Of a stretch of 29,085 nt of DNA, positions 16,588 through 24,836 are shown one piece after another (the first letter of the stretch is position 1; each line of letters begins with the position of its first letter). The stretch covers positions 1-29,085 of the forward strand of contig NZ_CBCSIQ010000037.1 in NCBI RefSeq assembly GCF_965139615.1. The letters are read 5' to 3'. The notes beneath the pieces are model-generated. The model worked only from the letters and a program-made list of their open reading frames with translations, made no database searches and was not told the origin of the DNA. The translations under genes and the position numbers were made by a program. The DNA is from Kerstersia similis. Its GTDB lineage: Bacteria > Pseudomonadota > Gammaproteobacteria > Burkholderiales > Burkholderiaceae_B.

Positions 16588-17400
16588 ATGAAGGCGATGC
16601 ATGAAAAATTCAAGAACCGGCTGCTGCTGGGCGTGGCAATGTGTTTGGGGGCAGCCGCGTCCCATGCCGGGGATCAACCGCGTTTTAACCTGGCGGAAGC
16701 GGCCCGGCCAGCCTGGGCCTTGCAACTGACTCCTTATCTGTGGGCGGCGCGCTTGGATGGGTCGGTGTCGCCTTTCCGGCGCAGCCCGACCATCACGGTG
16801 GCGAAACCTTTTTCAGAGATATTCGACGATCTGAACTTCGGCGGGTTCATCGACTTATGGGGGCGGCGCGGCAACTATGTGCTGGCTGCGGATGTCGCCT
16901 ACACCGATATCACCGATAGCCGCACGACTGGCCCCTTGCCTGTGCTGGCAGGCACGCAGGTGCTGGATGGCTCAGCCGATACCCGGCAACTGACCGTCAC
17001 CTTCAAAGGCGGCTACCGCGTCCATGAGGGTGAAAAGGAAGTGTTGGAACTGCTGGCCGGTGTGCGCTACTGGCATATTTCCAATGACGTCAAGCTGCGC
17101 TATGGCAATGTCAGCCGTTCCTATGGGGAAAGCTTTTCCTGGGTGGATCCGGTGTTGGGCGGGCGTTTCCGCTACCGCTGGAACGATCGTTGGCAGGTGC
17201 AGGTTCAGGCCGACGTTGGCGGCCTGGGAGCGGGTGCGCGGTTTACCTGGAATGTGCTGAGCGTTGTCAGCTATAACATTTCCGACCAGTTTTCCGCTTC
17301 GGCCGGCTACAAGATGCTGGGTGTGGATTACCGTTCGAACGGGCATGTCTTCGATACCGTCATGCGTGGCCCGGTGATCGGATTGACCTACCGGTTCTGA
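16588..17400 (+). CDS. Outer-membrane beta-barrel protein
   Basis: A protein of about 270 residues with a signal peptide (1-27, cleavage near ASHA/GD) and a body of alternating polar/hydrophobic strands ending in the Tyr-Arg-Phe terminus typical of outer-membrane barrels recognised by the BAM complex. The pattern resembles OmpA-like or porin-like small barrels with no identifiable substrate. The frame is open from 16498, but the ATG at 16588 has AAGGAAG upstream and gives a normal signal peptide; the ATG at 16597 is also possible. A clean terminator follows the stop, so it is monocistronic. It is divergent from the dynamin operon with 165 bases between starts, and I see no functional link. 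Confidence 0.78.
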   Translation: MKAMHEKFKNRLLLGVAMCLGAAASHAGDQPRFNLAEAARPAWALQLTPYLWAARLDGSVSPFRRSPTITVAKPFSEIFDDLNFGGFIDLWGRRGNYVLAADVAYTDITDSRTTGPLPVLAGTQVLDGSADTRQLTVTFKGGYRVHEGEKEVLELLAGVRYWHISNDVKLRYGNVSRSYGESFSWVDPVLGGRFRYRWNDRWQVQVQADVGGLGAGARFTWNVLSVVSYNISDQFSASAGYKMLGVDYRSNGHVFDTVMRGPVIGLTYRF

Positions 17401-17467
17401 GGCAGGGGAAGCATGGCGCCAGTGAGATCCGCCAGGCCAGCGCGGACCACGCCATCGTTTGATGGGC

Positions 17468-17501
17468 AACAGGCATCCATCCTGGATGCCTGTTTTCTTT
17501 T
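17468..17501 (+). terminator. Rho-independent terminator after the barrel gene
   Basis: A perfect 12-bp stem (17468-17479 with 17483-17494) with a three-base TCC loop runs straight into a T-rich tract (TTTTCTTTTG). It ends the barrel transcript and insulates the adhesin operon. Confidence 0.88.
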
Positions 17502-17669
17502 GTTTGCAGTTTGATTTTCCGTATTTCGACGCTTGCCTTTTACTGGCCAGCGGCAGAAATATTCGATTGTTTTTTATCAATCATCGGAATTTCAGGTCGA
17601 AATGACCGGGATGTTGGCAGATTGATGAGTATCTGTACGGTATCTGAATAGTGCCCGTCCATTTATCTC

Positions 17670-17699
17670 ATATTCAATTATTCGCATTTATTTGAATAT
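17670..17699. promoter_or_regulatory. Perfect inverted repeat, candidate operator of the adhesin operon
   Basis: ATATTCAA at 17670-17677 and TTGAATAT at 17692-17699 form a perfect 8-bp dyad separated by 14 bases, so equivalent bases lie about two helical turns apart. It is just upstream of a candidate extended -10, a position suitable for an activator dimer. The regulator is unknown. Confidence 0.45.
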
Positions 17700-17721
17700 C
17701 AAAAAACAGCAATTTTATTGT

Positions 17722-17730
17722 TGCTAGAAT
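17722..17730 (+). promoter_or_regulatory. Candidate extended -10 promoter of the adhesin operon
   Basis: TGCTAGAAT matches the extended -10 pattern TGnTAnAAT. No good -35 is present, consistent with activation through the adjacent dyad. The start of transcription would be near 17737. Confidence 0.35.
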
Positions 17731-17952
17731 TTTTCCTGGAATGGCTTGCCTGGTACGAAAAACCCTGTACTTCGTATGGAAACAGCGTCTTTATTGCTGT
17801 CGCGAAGCGGGTCGGATAGGCGCCAGCGCAGTGAGCATGCGGCGAAAAGCCGTCCTGTTTTTCTCCAGTTGAACCCTCGTTGCCGGGCCTTGATGGGGCA
17901 GGTACGGAGGTTTTGCGCCAGGTAAAAATTTATTCAATTAAAGGTGATGAGT

Positions 17953-20850
17953 ATGCCGACTGTTGCAGATGAAATTGGGAATTTCCCTGGCAGCAATATC
18001 TCTCTGGTAGAACCCAGTATCGTCAAATTACCCATTTCACCGGAATTGGTGACGGCATATGAAAAGTCTGGCAATAACCTGATATTGAAACTGGAGAACG
18101 GAAAGAATGTTTCTGTTCTCGATTTCTTCAAGGTTGCCGAAGACGGTACGCGTAGCGAACTGGTGCTGGAAGCCGCGGACGGTACGCAATACTGGGGGCA
18201 GTACGAACAGCCCTGGTCTGAGTTTTCGTTCACGCAGATTGATGAAACCGAACGCAATGCGTTGGCCGAAGCCGAAGCAGAAGCGGCTGCGCGTGGGGAT
18301 AGCGCAGCGCCGGTGGAATTGACGGGTGGGGCCGCTGAACATGATTTCAATTGGCTGGTTGGTGCATTCGCCGTCCTGGCTGGAGCCGGGATCGCGATCT
18401 TCCGCGACAGCCTGTCTTCCTCCGGCAGCACCGGTGAGCCCTCAGACAAGGAGGCGCCGGGTGCTCCGACCGACGTTGGCTTTGCCGACGATGGCAAAAC
18501 GCTGGTTGGCAAGGGCGAGCCGGGTGCGACGGTCAACGTCAAGGATCAGGACGGCAACCCGGTGCTGGATGCCAACGGCGATCCGATTACCGGCAAGGTG
18601 GATGATGACGGTAGTTTTTCCGTCGTGATCGAGCCGCCGCCCGCAGCGGGGACGGAATTCGACGTAACGCTGACCGATGGTGCGGGCAACGAGTCTGACC
18701 CGACGAAAGTCGTGGCCCCTGGTGATCCGACCAACCCGGACACGGAAGCACCTGAAGCCCCGACGGACGTGGCCTTTGCCGAAGACGGCAAGACGNTGAC
18801 GGGCAAGGGCGAAGCGGGCGCNACGGTGGTGCTCAAGGACAAGGATGGCAACCCGGTGCTGGGNGCNGATGGTCAACCGGTGACGGGCCGGGTGGGGGCT
18901 GACGGCAGCTTCTCGGTGGTGGTCGANCCCGCACCNGCGGCNGGNACGGAAATCCAGGTCAGCCTGAAAGACGCGGCAGGCAATGAGTCCGACGCCACGA
19001 CGGTCACGGCCCCTGGNACCCCGACCAACCCCGANACGGAAGCNCCNGNNGCCCCGACGGACGTGGCCTTTGCCGAAGACGGCAAGACGCTGACGGGCAA
19101 GGGCGAAGCGGGNGCCACGGTGGTGCTCAAGGACAAGGATGGGAATCTCGTCAAGGATGCCAACGGTCAGGTGGTAACGGCGCAGGTTGGTGCCAATGGC
19201 GAATTTGCGGTCGTGTTCGAACCTGCGCCTGCCGCTGGCACCGAATTCCATGTCAGCCTGAAGGATGCGGCGGGCAACGAGTCTGATCCGGCCTCTGTCA
19301 CAGCGCCGGGCACTCCGACCAATCCGGATACCGAGGCCCCGGACGCGCCTACCGATGTCGCCTTCCTGCCGGATGGCAAGACTTTGACCGGCAAGGGCGA
19401 AGCGGGGGCGACTGTCATCCTGAAGGATAAGGATGGCAATGCCGTGCAGGATGGCAATGGGCATGATCTGACCGGCAAGGTGGATGCCGACGGCAATTTC
19501 GTCGTGGTGTTCAATACGCCGCCGGCGGCTGGCACCGAATTCAAGGTGAGCCTGCAGGATGAGGCTGGCAATGAGTCTGACCCGGCTTCGGCGCTTGCAC
19601 CGGGTGAGCCGGCGCGCATTCAGGCGAACGATGACGCGCAGGATGCCAGCATGGCGATTGCGGTCGGCCCGAAGAACGTCAGTTCCGACTCGGCCTATGC
19701 CAAGTCCGATCTCAGCCTGAACCTGTTGAAGGTTGGCTTGAACAAGGTGCTGGGCGTTGACCTGCTGGACCTGAACCTGTTGACTGGAACGTCTTCCTTC
19801 GACATCAATGTCGGTTCGGGGCAGACCCATACTGTCGGCTTCAAGGTCAAGGCAGGCGGCGTGTTGAGCTTGCTGACCACCGTGAGCGTCCATATCTATT
19901 ACGAACTGCCCGATGGCCAGTGGGCGCCGTATCAGAGCTTCAAGGACAAGTTCATCGGCATCAATCTGCTGGGCCTGAGCCCGAGCGTCAAGATTGATGG
20001 CGTGGTGCTGCCCGAGGGCAAGTACAAGGTGCTGGTCGAGGAAACCGGCGGCATCAGCCTGCTGGAGACCATCAAGGTATCGACTACCAGCTATCTGGTG
20101 ACGGACATCAGTACCGCTGGTCCGGACGACATCACGGTTGAGGCCGTGTCGGGCAACGTGATGCAGGACGACGCAACCTACGATTCGACGCGCCTGAATA
20201 CGGTCAACGGCAAGGCGGTTGCTGCGGAGGGTTCGACCGAAATCGAGGGGCAGTATGGCGTTTTGACCGTGCATGCGGATGGCAGCTATTCATACCAGGC
20301 GTTTGCGGACACAGCCAACGTAGGCAAGAGTGATGTCTTCGTGTACGAAATTTATGATGCCGACCGCAACCAGAGTTCGCAGGCCAAACTGACGATCGAC
20401 ATCAAGGGCGAGGTCGTCGAGCCTGCTGCCGCCAAGGCTGCGGTGCTCGAGCATGACGTGACCGACGACGCGGGCGCGGCCGATGTCGTGGCGGACCAGG
20501 CAGATGATTCCGACGAGGGCCATGAAGGCGACTCGCAGGATGCTGCCAGCCAGGGCGAGGACGGTTCCCTGATGCTGGACCTGCTGCAGGCGGCAGAAAC
20601 GCAGCATACGGATACACCGGCAGCTGATGCTGGCACGCCGTTGCTGTCCGATTCCGGTATCGACCTCGATGGCCTGTTGCAGGATACGCCGGCCGCAGCC
20701 GGTGGCGTCGTGGATGGTGTCGAAGAGGCTTTTGCCGCTCCGGTCGCTGCTAGTGCAACGCCGGAAAGCGGTATCGACGATGCCATCGCAGCTGGCCCGG
20801 CCAGTGTTTCCCTGGACGACTTGCTGCAGCAAAATGCATTGGTCTATTGA
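17953..20850 (+). CDS. BapA-like biofilm adhesin with Ig-like repeats, type I secretion substrate
   Basis: A 965-residue acidic, cysteine-free surface protein. Residues 1-115 resemble the BapA prefix domain (PSIVKLPISPELV, SGNNLILKLENG, VLDFF), followed by a hydrophobic segment near 134-150. Four Ig-like repeats of exactly 98 residues begin at 171, 269, 367 and 465. A beta-rich region (560-720) and a VCBS-like domain (about 726-818) come next, then an Asp/Glu/Ala-rich tail with three LD(x)LLQ motifs, the last at the C-terminus, the usual place of a type I signal. RTX nonapeptides are lacking. GTG 17944 and ATG 17947 are possible starts, but GGTGAT is best spaced for ATG 17953. N bases from 18796 to 19113 leave about 14 residues undefined, and the true repeat number may be higher. 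The adjacent ABC-HlyD-TolC genes are its likely exporter. Confidence 0.85.
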   Translation: MPTVADEIGNFPGSNISLVEPSIVKLPISPELVTAYEKSGNNLILKLENGKNVSVLDFFKVAEDGTRSELVLEAADGTQYWGQYEQPWSEFSFTQIDETERNALAEAEAEAAARGDSAAPVELTGGAAEHDFNWLVGAFAVLAGAGIAIFRDSLSSSGSTGEPSDKEAPGAPTDVGFADDGKTLVGKGEPGATVNVKDQDGNPVLDANGDPITGKVDDDGSFSVVIEPPPAAGTEFDVTLTDGAGNESDPTKVVAPGDPTNPDTEAPEAPTDVAFAEDGKTXTGKGEAGXTVVLKDKDGNPVLXXDGQPVTGRVGADGSFSVVVXPAXAXXTEIQVSLKDAAGNESDATTVTAPXTPTNPXTEXXXAPTDVAFAEDGKTLTGKGEAXATVVLKDKDGNLVKDANGQVVTAQVGANGEFAVVFEPAPAAGTEFHVSLKDAAGNESDPASVTAPGTPTNPDTEAPDAPTDVAFLPDGKTLTGKGEAGATVILKDKDGNAVQDGNGHDLTGKVDADGNFVVVFNTPPAAGTEFKVSLQDEAGNESDPASALAPGEPARIQANDDAQDASMAIAVGPKNVSSDSAYAKSDLSLNLLKVGLNKVLGVDLLDLNLLTGTSSFDINVGSGQTHTVGFKVKAGGVLSLLTTVSVHIYYELPDGQWAPYQSFKDKFIGINLLGLSPSVKIDGVVLPEGKYKVLVEETGGISLLETIKVSTTSYLVTDISTAGPDDITVEAVSGNVMQDDATYDSTRLNTVNGKAVAAEGSTEIEGQYGVLTVHADGSYSYQAFADTANVGKSDVFVYEIYDADRNQSSQAKLTIDIKGEVVEPAAAKAAVLEHDVTDDAGAADVVADQADDSDEGHEGDSQDAASQGEDGSLMLDLLQAAETQHTDTPAADAGTPLLSDSGIDLDGLLQDTPAAAGGVVDGVEEAFAAPVAASATPESGIDDAIAAGPASVSLDDLLQQNALVY
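18463..19605 (+). repeat. Four tandem 294-base repeats encoding 98-residue Ig-like domains
   Basis: Copies start at 18463, 18757, 19051 and 19345, each 294 bases apart. Each opens with Ala-Pro-Thr-Asp-Val and contains DGKTLTGKGEAGATV and AAGTEF with AGNESD near its end. Copies 2 and 3 are closest and hold all the N bases, which points to collapsed or mixed reads from near-identical copies. Confidence 0.9.
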
Positions 20851-22675
20851 GGCAGGGCCATACGGCTCAAGCGTCCGCCGGCGCGGCGGACGCTGGTGTG
20901 CCAGGGCATTGGCCCTGGCTTGTGCGGGGGCATGGCTGTGGCATGCCCCCGATGGCGTTGTGCAGGCACAGGAACTGGGCGCCCATCGGCGCCTTTTGCC
21001 CGTTGATAGCCTGCCGCTGGTTGTGCCGGACCGGACGGTCTGGCAAAGCGCGGCCGACGGGGCGGCCGTAGCGACCCCAGCGCAAGCGCTACGGTTGGAA
21101 ACGGTGCCGGATATCGCGGTGTCAGGGCCAGACTCGCAGACGGCGGCGGATCTGGCTGCAAGGGAAGACATGCAACAGGCAGCCGAGCCGGTCGTTAACG
21201 ATATGCCACGGCAGGCTCCAGAAGAACCGGACGAAGCCCTGGCAGGGTTCGCGGAAAATACCGATACCGGGATCAACGAGGTGCCGCAGGCCGAAGTGGA
21301 GGCTGAGGATACGCCGCCCGTCGCCGCTTTGCCGCCGCCGATTCCGCCCGCACCAGCGTCGCTGGCCGAGTTGTTCAAAGTACGCCAGGAAACGCTGGCG
21401 CAGCACGAAGGCGCGCAAGTGCCTGCGGGTCCCTTGCCACTGGAAGAACTGGTGGGCATGGCCGTGGACTGGCATCCTGCCATCAACCAGGAACTGGGCC
21501 GCATTCTGCAGGAGGGCGAACAGATCCGGGTGGCCAAGGCAGGCTATCTGCCGCAGATCCAGGGGGGTGTCAGCACCCAGTTCAATTCCAATACTGACAG
21601 TGGCTCCACGCGCCGGCATGTGCAGATGCTGAATTTCTCGGTATCGCAGATGTTGTATGACTTCGGCAAGGTTTCAGCGTCGGTCGGGATCGCTCAGGCC
21701 GGAGAACTGGTGGCCCAGGCCGGGTTGCTGTCCATGGTGGACGAGGTCGCACGCGATACTGCCGGGTCTGTGGTTGAGGCCTTGCGATATGCGCAATTGC
21801 TGCGCGTGGCGCGTGAGCAAGTCGATGGTGTCTCGGCGATTGCCAACCTGGCGCGGCGGCGCAATGAACTGGGCGCCAGCAATCAGTCGGATACGGTGCA
21901 AGCCCAGGCACGACTGTCCGCCGCGCGCGCGACGGTGTTGTCAATGGAGACAGAGCGGGCTCGCTGGCTGAGCAATCTCCAGTCGCTGACCGGCCTGCGC
22001 GAGCCGCCGGAGATGGATGAGGAATTGCCGCTGGCCCTGGGGCGTTCCTGCATGACGGCCAAGCCGCAATGGGACAACATACCGGCGATGCTGGAAGCGC
22101 GGGCCGAACGCATGCGGGCCCAGTCGGAACAGGAGCAGGCGCGCGCCAACGGGCTGCCAACCCTCTCGATCAAGGGGCAATCCAGCAAGGCGCTCAATTC
22201 CATGCCTTCGTCCTATACGGGCGATGGCGTGACCGTCGCGCTGGAAGTCAGCGCACCGATCTACCAGGGTGGCGCGACAGTGGCGCAGCGCCGGGCGGCA
22301 AGCTACGCCACCGGAGCAGCCGATGCCGCCATGGAAAAGGTCAGGGTCAAGACTGAGCGCAGCCTGTACGAGACGGTAACGCGGGCGCTGAGCGGCAACG
22401 AGCGCGAGGATATCCTGCTCGAACGCGAGCGCAGCACGCGCCAGACACGTGACCTGTATCGCAAGCAGTACCTGGATCTGGGAACGCGCAGCTTGCTGGA
22501 CCTGCTCAATGCGGAGCAGGAATTGCACCAGGCGCGCATGGAAACCATCAACCATCGTTTCGATACCAGCCTGTTGCAGCTCGATTGCCTGCAATTGTCG
22601 GGCGGTTTGCGCCGTTTCATGGGCCTGGGCGGTGGACGGAGCATGAATTGGGAGGCAGTGGATGACGGAAACTGA
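20834..22675 (+). CDS. TolC-family outer-membrane protein of the type I secretion system
   Basis: A 613-residue protein. Residues 1-45 form a long signal peptide with an Arg-rich start (VRRRGGR), a hydrophobic core ALALACAGAWLW and cleavage near VVQA/QE. Residues 46-199 are an unusual Ala/Pro/Glu-rich, probably disordered extension. From about 200 to 600 the two tandem outer-membrane-efflux repeats typical of TolC, LapE and AggA are visible, with long Gln/Ala-rich helices and strand segments such as LNFSVSQMLYDFGK and VALEVSAPIYQGG. The start overlaps the adhesin gene by 17 bases and lacks a clear ribosome-binding site, so translation may be coupled; upstream ATG codons in this frame lie deep inside the adhesin gene. 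It forms the outer-membrane tunnel with the ABC and HlyD proteins encoded next. Confidence 0.85.
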   Translation: MHWSIEAGPYGSSVRRRGGRWCARALALACAGAWLWHAPDGVVQAQELGAHRRLLPVDSLPLVVPDRTVWQSAADGAAVATPAQALRLETVPDIAVSGPDSQTAADLAAREDMQQAAEPVVNDMPRQAPEEPDEALAGFAENTDTGINEVPQAEVEAEDTPPVAALPPPIPPAPASLAELFKVRQETLAQHEGAQVPAGPLPLEELVGMAVDWHPAINQELGRILQEGEQIRVAKAGYLPQIQGGVSTQFNSNTDSGSTRRHVQMLNFSVSQMLYDFGKVSASVGIAQAGELVAQAGLLSMVDEVARDTAGSVVEALRYAQLLRVAREQVDGVSAIANLARRRNELGASNQSDTVQAQARLSAARATVLSMETERARWLSNLQSLTGLREPPEMDEELPLALGRSCMTAKPQWDNIPAMLEARAERMRAQSEQEQARANGLPTLSIKGQSSKALNSMPSSYTGDGVTVALEVSAPIYQGGATVAQRRAASYATGAADAAMEKVRVKTERSLYETVTRALSGNEREDILLERERSTRQTRDLYRKQYLDLGTRSLLDLLNAEQELHQARMETINHRFDTSLLQLDCLQLSGGLRRFMGLGGGRSMNWEAVDDGN

Positions 22676-24836
22676 TGCAGGATGGCAGCGCGACGCGGTG
22701 CGCGAGCGCTGGATGGAAGCCCTGCTGCAGCTGGCTCGTCATTACCGCCTTGAGGTTTCGCCAGAGCACATCCGGGTATCGGCGGTGTGGTCACAGAACG
22801 GTGACGAGCGCGAGATGGTACGCCAGATGGCGCGCCAGGCCGGGATGGATTTGCGTTATGCCGCCCCGGATTTTTCACGCCTGACCCCTTGGTTTCTGCC
22901 TGTGATCGTGATCATGCAGGACGGCCAGCTGGCCGTTCTGCATGAATATGCCGAAAACACGCAGGAGTGCGTGCTGGGCTTCGCGGGCGACCAGGGCATG
23001 TTGACCCGTGTGGCCATGGATGAGCTGCGTGAGCAGGCGCAGGCGCTGGTGCTGTGCCGACCGCGGCATTTGCCTGGCGACAGCCGGGTGGCGGAAATGG
23101 CGGCGGATGTGGACGAGAGCTGGTTCCGCCGTTTGGCGCTGCCCGATCTGCGGCCATATGGCTACATCATGCTGGCCTCGCTGGTGGCCAACCTGTTGGC
23201 CTTGGCTGGCATCCTGTTTTCCATGCAGGTATATGACCGAGTCATTCCATCGGGCTCCATGCCCACGCTCTACGTGCTGTTTGGCGGCGTACTGCTGGCT
23301 TTGGCCTGTGACTTTGCCTTGCGACGCGCTCGCATGACGATCACTGACTGGATGGGCAAGCAGGCCGACCTGCGAATTTCGGATGCCGTCTTCGGGCATG
23401 CCTTGCGCGTGCGTACCGCCGCCAGGCCCAAGGCCACCGGGACTTTCCTGTCGCAGCTGCGCGAGCTCGAGGGCGTGCGCGAGATGTTCACGTCCACCAC
23501 ACTGACGGCTGTGGCAGACATGCCTTTCTTTGTGCTGTTCTGCATCGTCTTTGCCGCGATTGCCGGCGGCATGGTGTGGATTCCCCTGGTCGCAGCTGTT
23601 TTGCTGGTATTGCCGGGGCTGCTGATGCAAAAACGCCTGCGCCGCCTGGCAGCCGCCGCGATCAAGGAATCGTCATTGCGCCACGCCGTGATGGTTGAAG
23701 CCGTGCAGGGCAGCGAGGACATCAAGCTGTTGCAGGCCGAGCAGCGTTTCCAGAATCAATGGAACCACTATAACGAGGTGACTGCCGAGAGCAATCTGGA
23801 ACTGCGTCACTTGACGCATACCCTGACGGTCTGGATCCAGGCCGTGCAGGCTTCGGTCTTTGCCTTCGTGGTCTTTTTCGGCGCCCCGATGGTGATGGAT
23901 GGCGAGATGACGACGGGCGTGTTGGTGGCTGCATCCATCCTGTCTTCGCGCATGATCTCGCCCATGGCCCAGTTGGGCCAGGTCCTGAACCGCTGGCAAC
24001 AGGCCAAGGTGGCCAAGGAAGGGCTGGATCAGATCATGAAACTGCCGCTGGATCAGGCGGGCGAACGCAAGGTGCATCGTCCGGCCATCCAGGGAAGCTA
24101 CGAGTTCCGCGACACGGTATTCGGCTACGAGCCCGAGACTCCGGTGCTGCAGGTTGGCGCCTTGAAGATCGCTGCGGGCGAGCGCATAGCCGTGCTGGGC
24201 AAGAATGGCTCCGGGAAATCCACGCTCTTGCGCGCGTTGGCGGGCCTGACGGAAACCGGCAATGGTGCCGTGCTGCTCGATGGCATCAATATGGGCCACC
24301 TGGATGCGGCCGACGTCCGGCGTGATGTTGCGCTGGTAAGTCAGCAAGCAAGGCTGTTTCACGGCACGCTGAGGGAAAACCTCTGGCTGGCTGCGCCCGG
24401 TGCGAGCGACGAACAACTGATCGCCGCCATGCGTCTGGCGGGTGCCTGGGGGTTCGTGCAGACCTTGCCAATGGGGTTGGACCACCTGGTGCGTGAAGGT
24501 GGCGCCGGGCTGTCGGGCGGCCAGTGTCAAAGCCTGCTGTTGGCACGGGCGCTGCTGCGTGAACCGTCCGTGCTGTTGCTCGACGAGCCGACCTCGGCGC
24601 TGGATGAGGCGACCGAGAAGCAGGTGATCGAAGCCTTGGGCCAGTATTGCGCTGGCCGTACCCTGATCGTGGCCACGCACCGTACCAGTGTACTGGCGCT
24701 GGTGGACCGGGTACTGGTTCTGGATCGCGGCCGTATCGCCATTGATTCGCGCAAGGAAGACCTGGTGCGGCAAATGAAAGGTGGCGATGGCGGCAATCGG
24801 CGTCAGCCGGCGGCAGGCAGGACGGAGACTCAATAA
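22662..24836 (+). CDS. Type I secretion ABC transporter, LapB/BapC-like, with degenerate C39 domain
   Basis: A 724-residue fused permease-ATPase. Residues 1-145 form a C39-like domain without the catalytic cysteine, as in LapB, HlyB and other adhesin exporters, where it recognises the substrate instead of cutting it. The membrane domain spans about 165-450. The ATPase has Walker A GKNGSGKST at 513-521, signature LSGGQ at 617-621, Walker B with Asp641-Glu642 in LLLDEPTSALDE, and the switch His673 in ATHRTS, so it should be active. The ATG at 22662 has GGAGG seven bases upstream and overlaps the TolC gene by 14 bases. The protein sits in the inner membrane and powers one-step export of the adhesin. 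Confidence 0.93.
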   Translation: MTETDAGWQRDAVRERWMEALLQLARHYRLEVSPEHIRVSAVWSQNGDEREMVRQMARQAGMDLRYAAPDFSRLTPWFLPVIVIMQDGQLAVLHEYAENTQECVLGFAGDQGMLTRVAMDELREQAQALVLCRPRHLPGDSRVAEMAADVDESWFRRLALPDLRPYGYIMLASLVANLLALAGILFSMQVYDRVIPSGSMPTLYVLFGGVLLALACDFALRRARMTITDWMGKQADLRISDAVFGHALRVRTAARPKATGTFLSQLRELEGVREMFTSTTLTAVADMPFFVLFCIVFAAIAGGMVWIPLVAAVLLVLPGLLMQKRLRRLAAAAIKESSLRHAVMVEAVQGSEDIKLLQAEQRFQNQWNHYNEVTAESNLELRHLTHTLTVWIQAVQASVFAFVVFFGAPMVMDGEMTTGVLVAASILSSRMISPMAQLGQVLNRWQQAKVAKEGLDQIMKLPLDQAGERKVHRPAIQGSYEFRDTVFGYEPETPVLQVGALKIAAGERIAVLGKNGSGKSTLLRALAGLTETGNGAVLLDGINMGHLDAADVRRDVALVSQQARLFHGTLRENLWLAAPGASDEQLIAAMRLAGAWGFVQTLPMGLDHLVREGGAGLSGGQCQSLLLARALLREPSVLLLDEPTSALDEATEKQVIEALGQYCAGRTLIVATHRTSVLALVDRVLVLDRGRIAIDSRKEDLVRQMKGGDGGNRRQPAAGRTETQ

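Larger units (their letters stand above)
17501..17952 (+). promoter_or_regulatory. AT-rich 450-base control region of the adhesin operon
   Basis: No gene is visible. Base composition is clearly more AT-rich than the flanking genes, especially 17630-17740, as is common in promoters controlled by H-NS-like or biofilm regulators. It contains a perfect 8-bp dyad, a candidate extended -10, and two copies of TATTCAATTA (17671-17680 and 17931-17940), the second abutting the ribosome-binding site. The predicted leader would be about 215 bases. Confidence 0.5.

Noticed and set aside
17730..17760. Second sigma-54 promoter before the adhesin gene
   Set aside because: A TGG and a TTGC are present near 17737-17750 but their spacing is two bases too short for the -24/-12 arrangement.
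18463..19605. Possible CRISPR or satellite array
   Set aside because: The repeat unit is 294 bases, in frame, and encodes a 98-residue Ig-like domain; there are no short repeats with unique spacers.
18442..20274. 610-codon minus-strand open frame
   Set aside because: It is the antisense of the Ig-like repeats; its repeated Arg/His-rich pattern is a by-product of the coding repeats.
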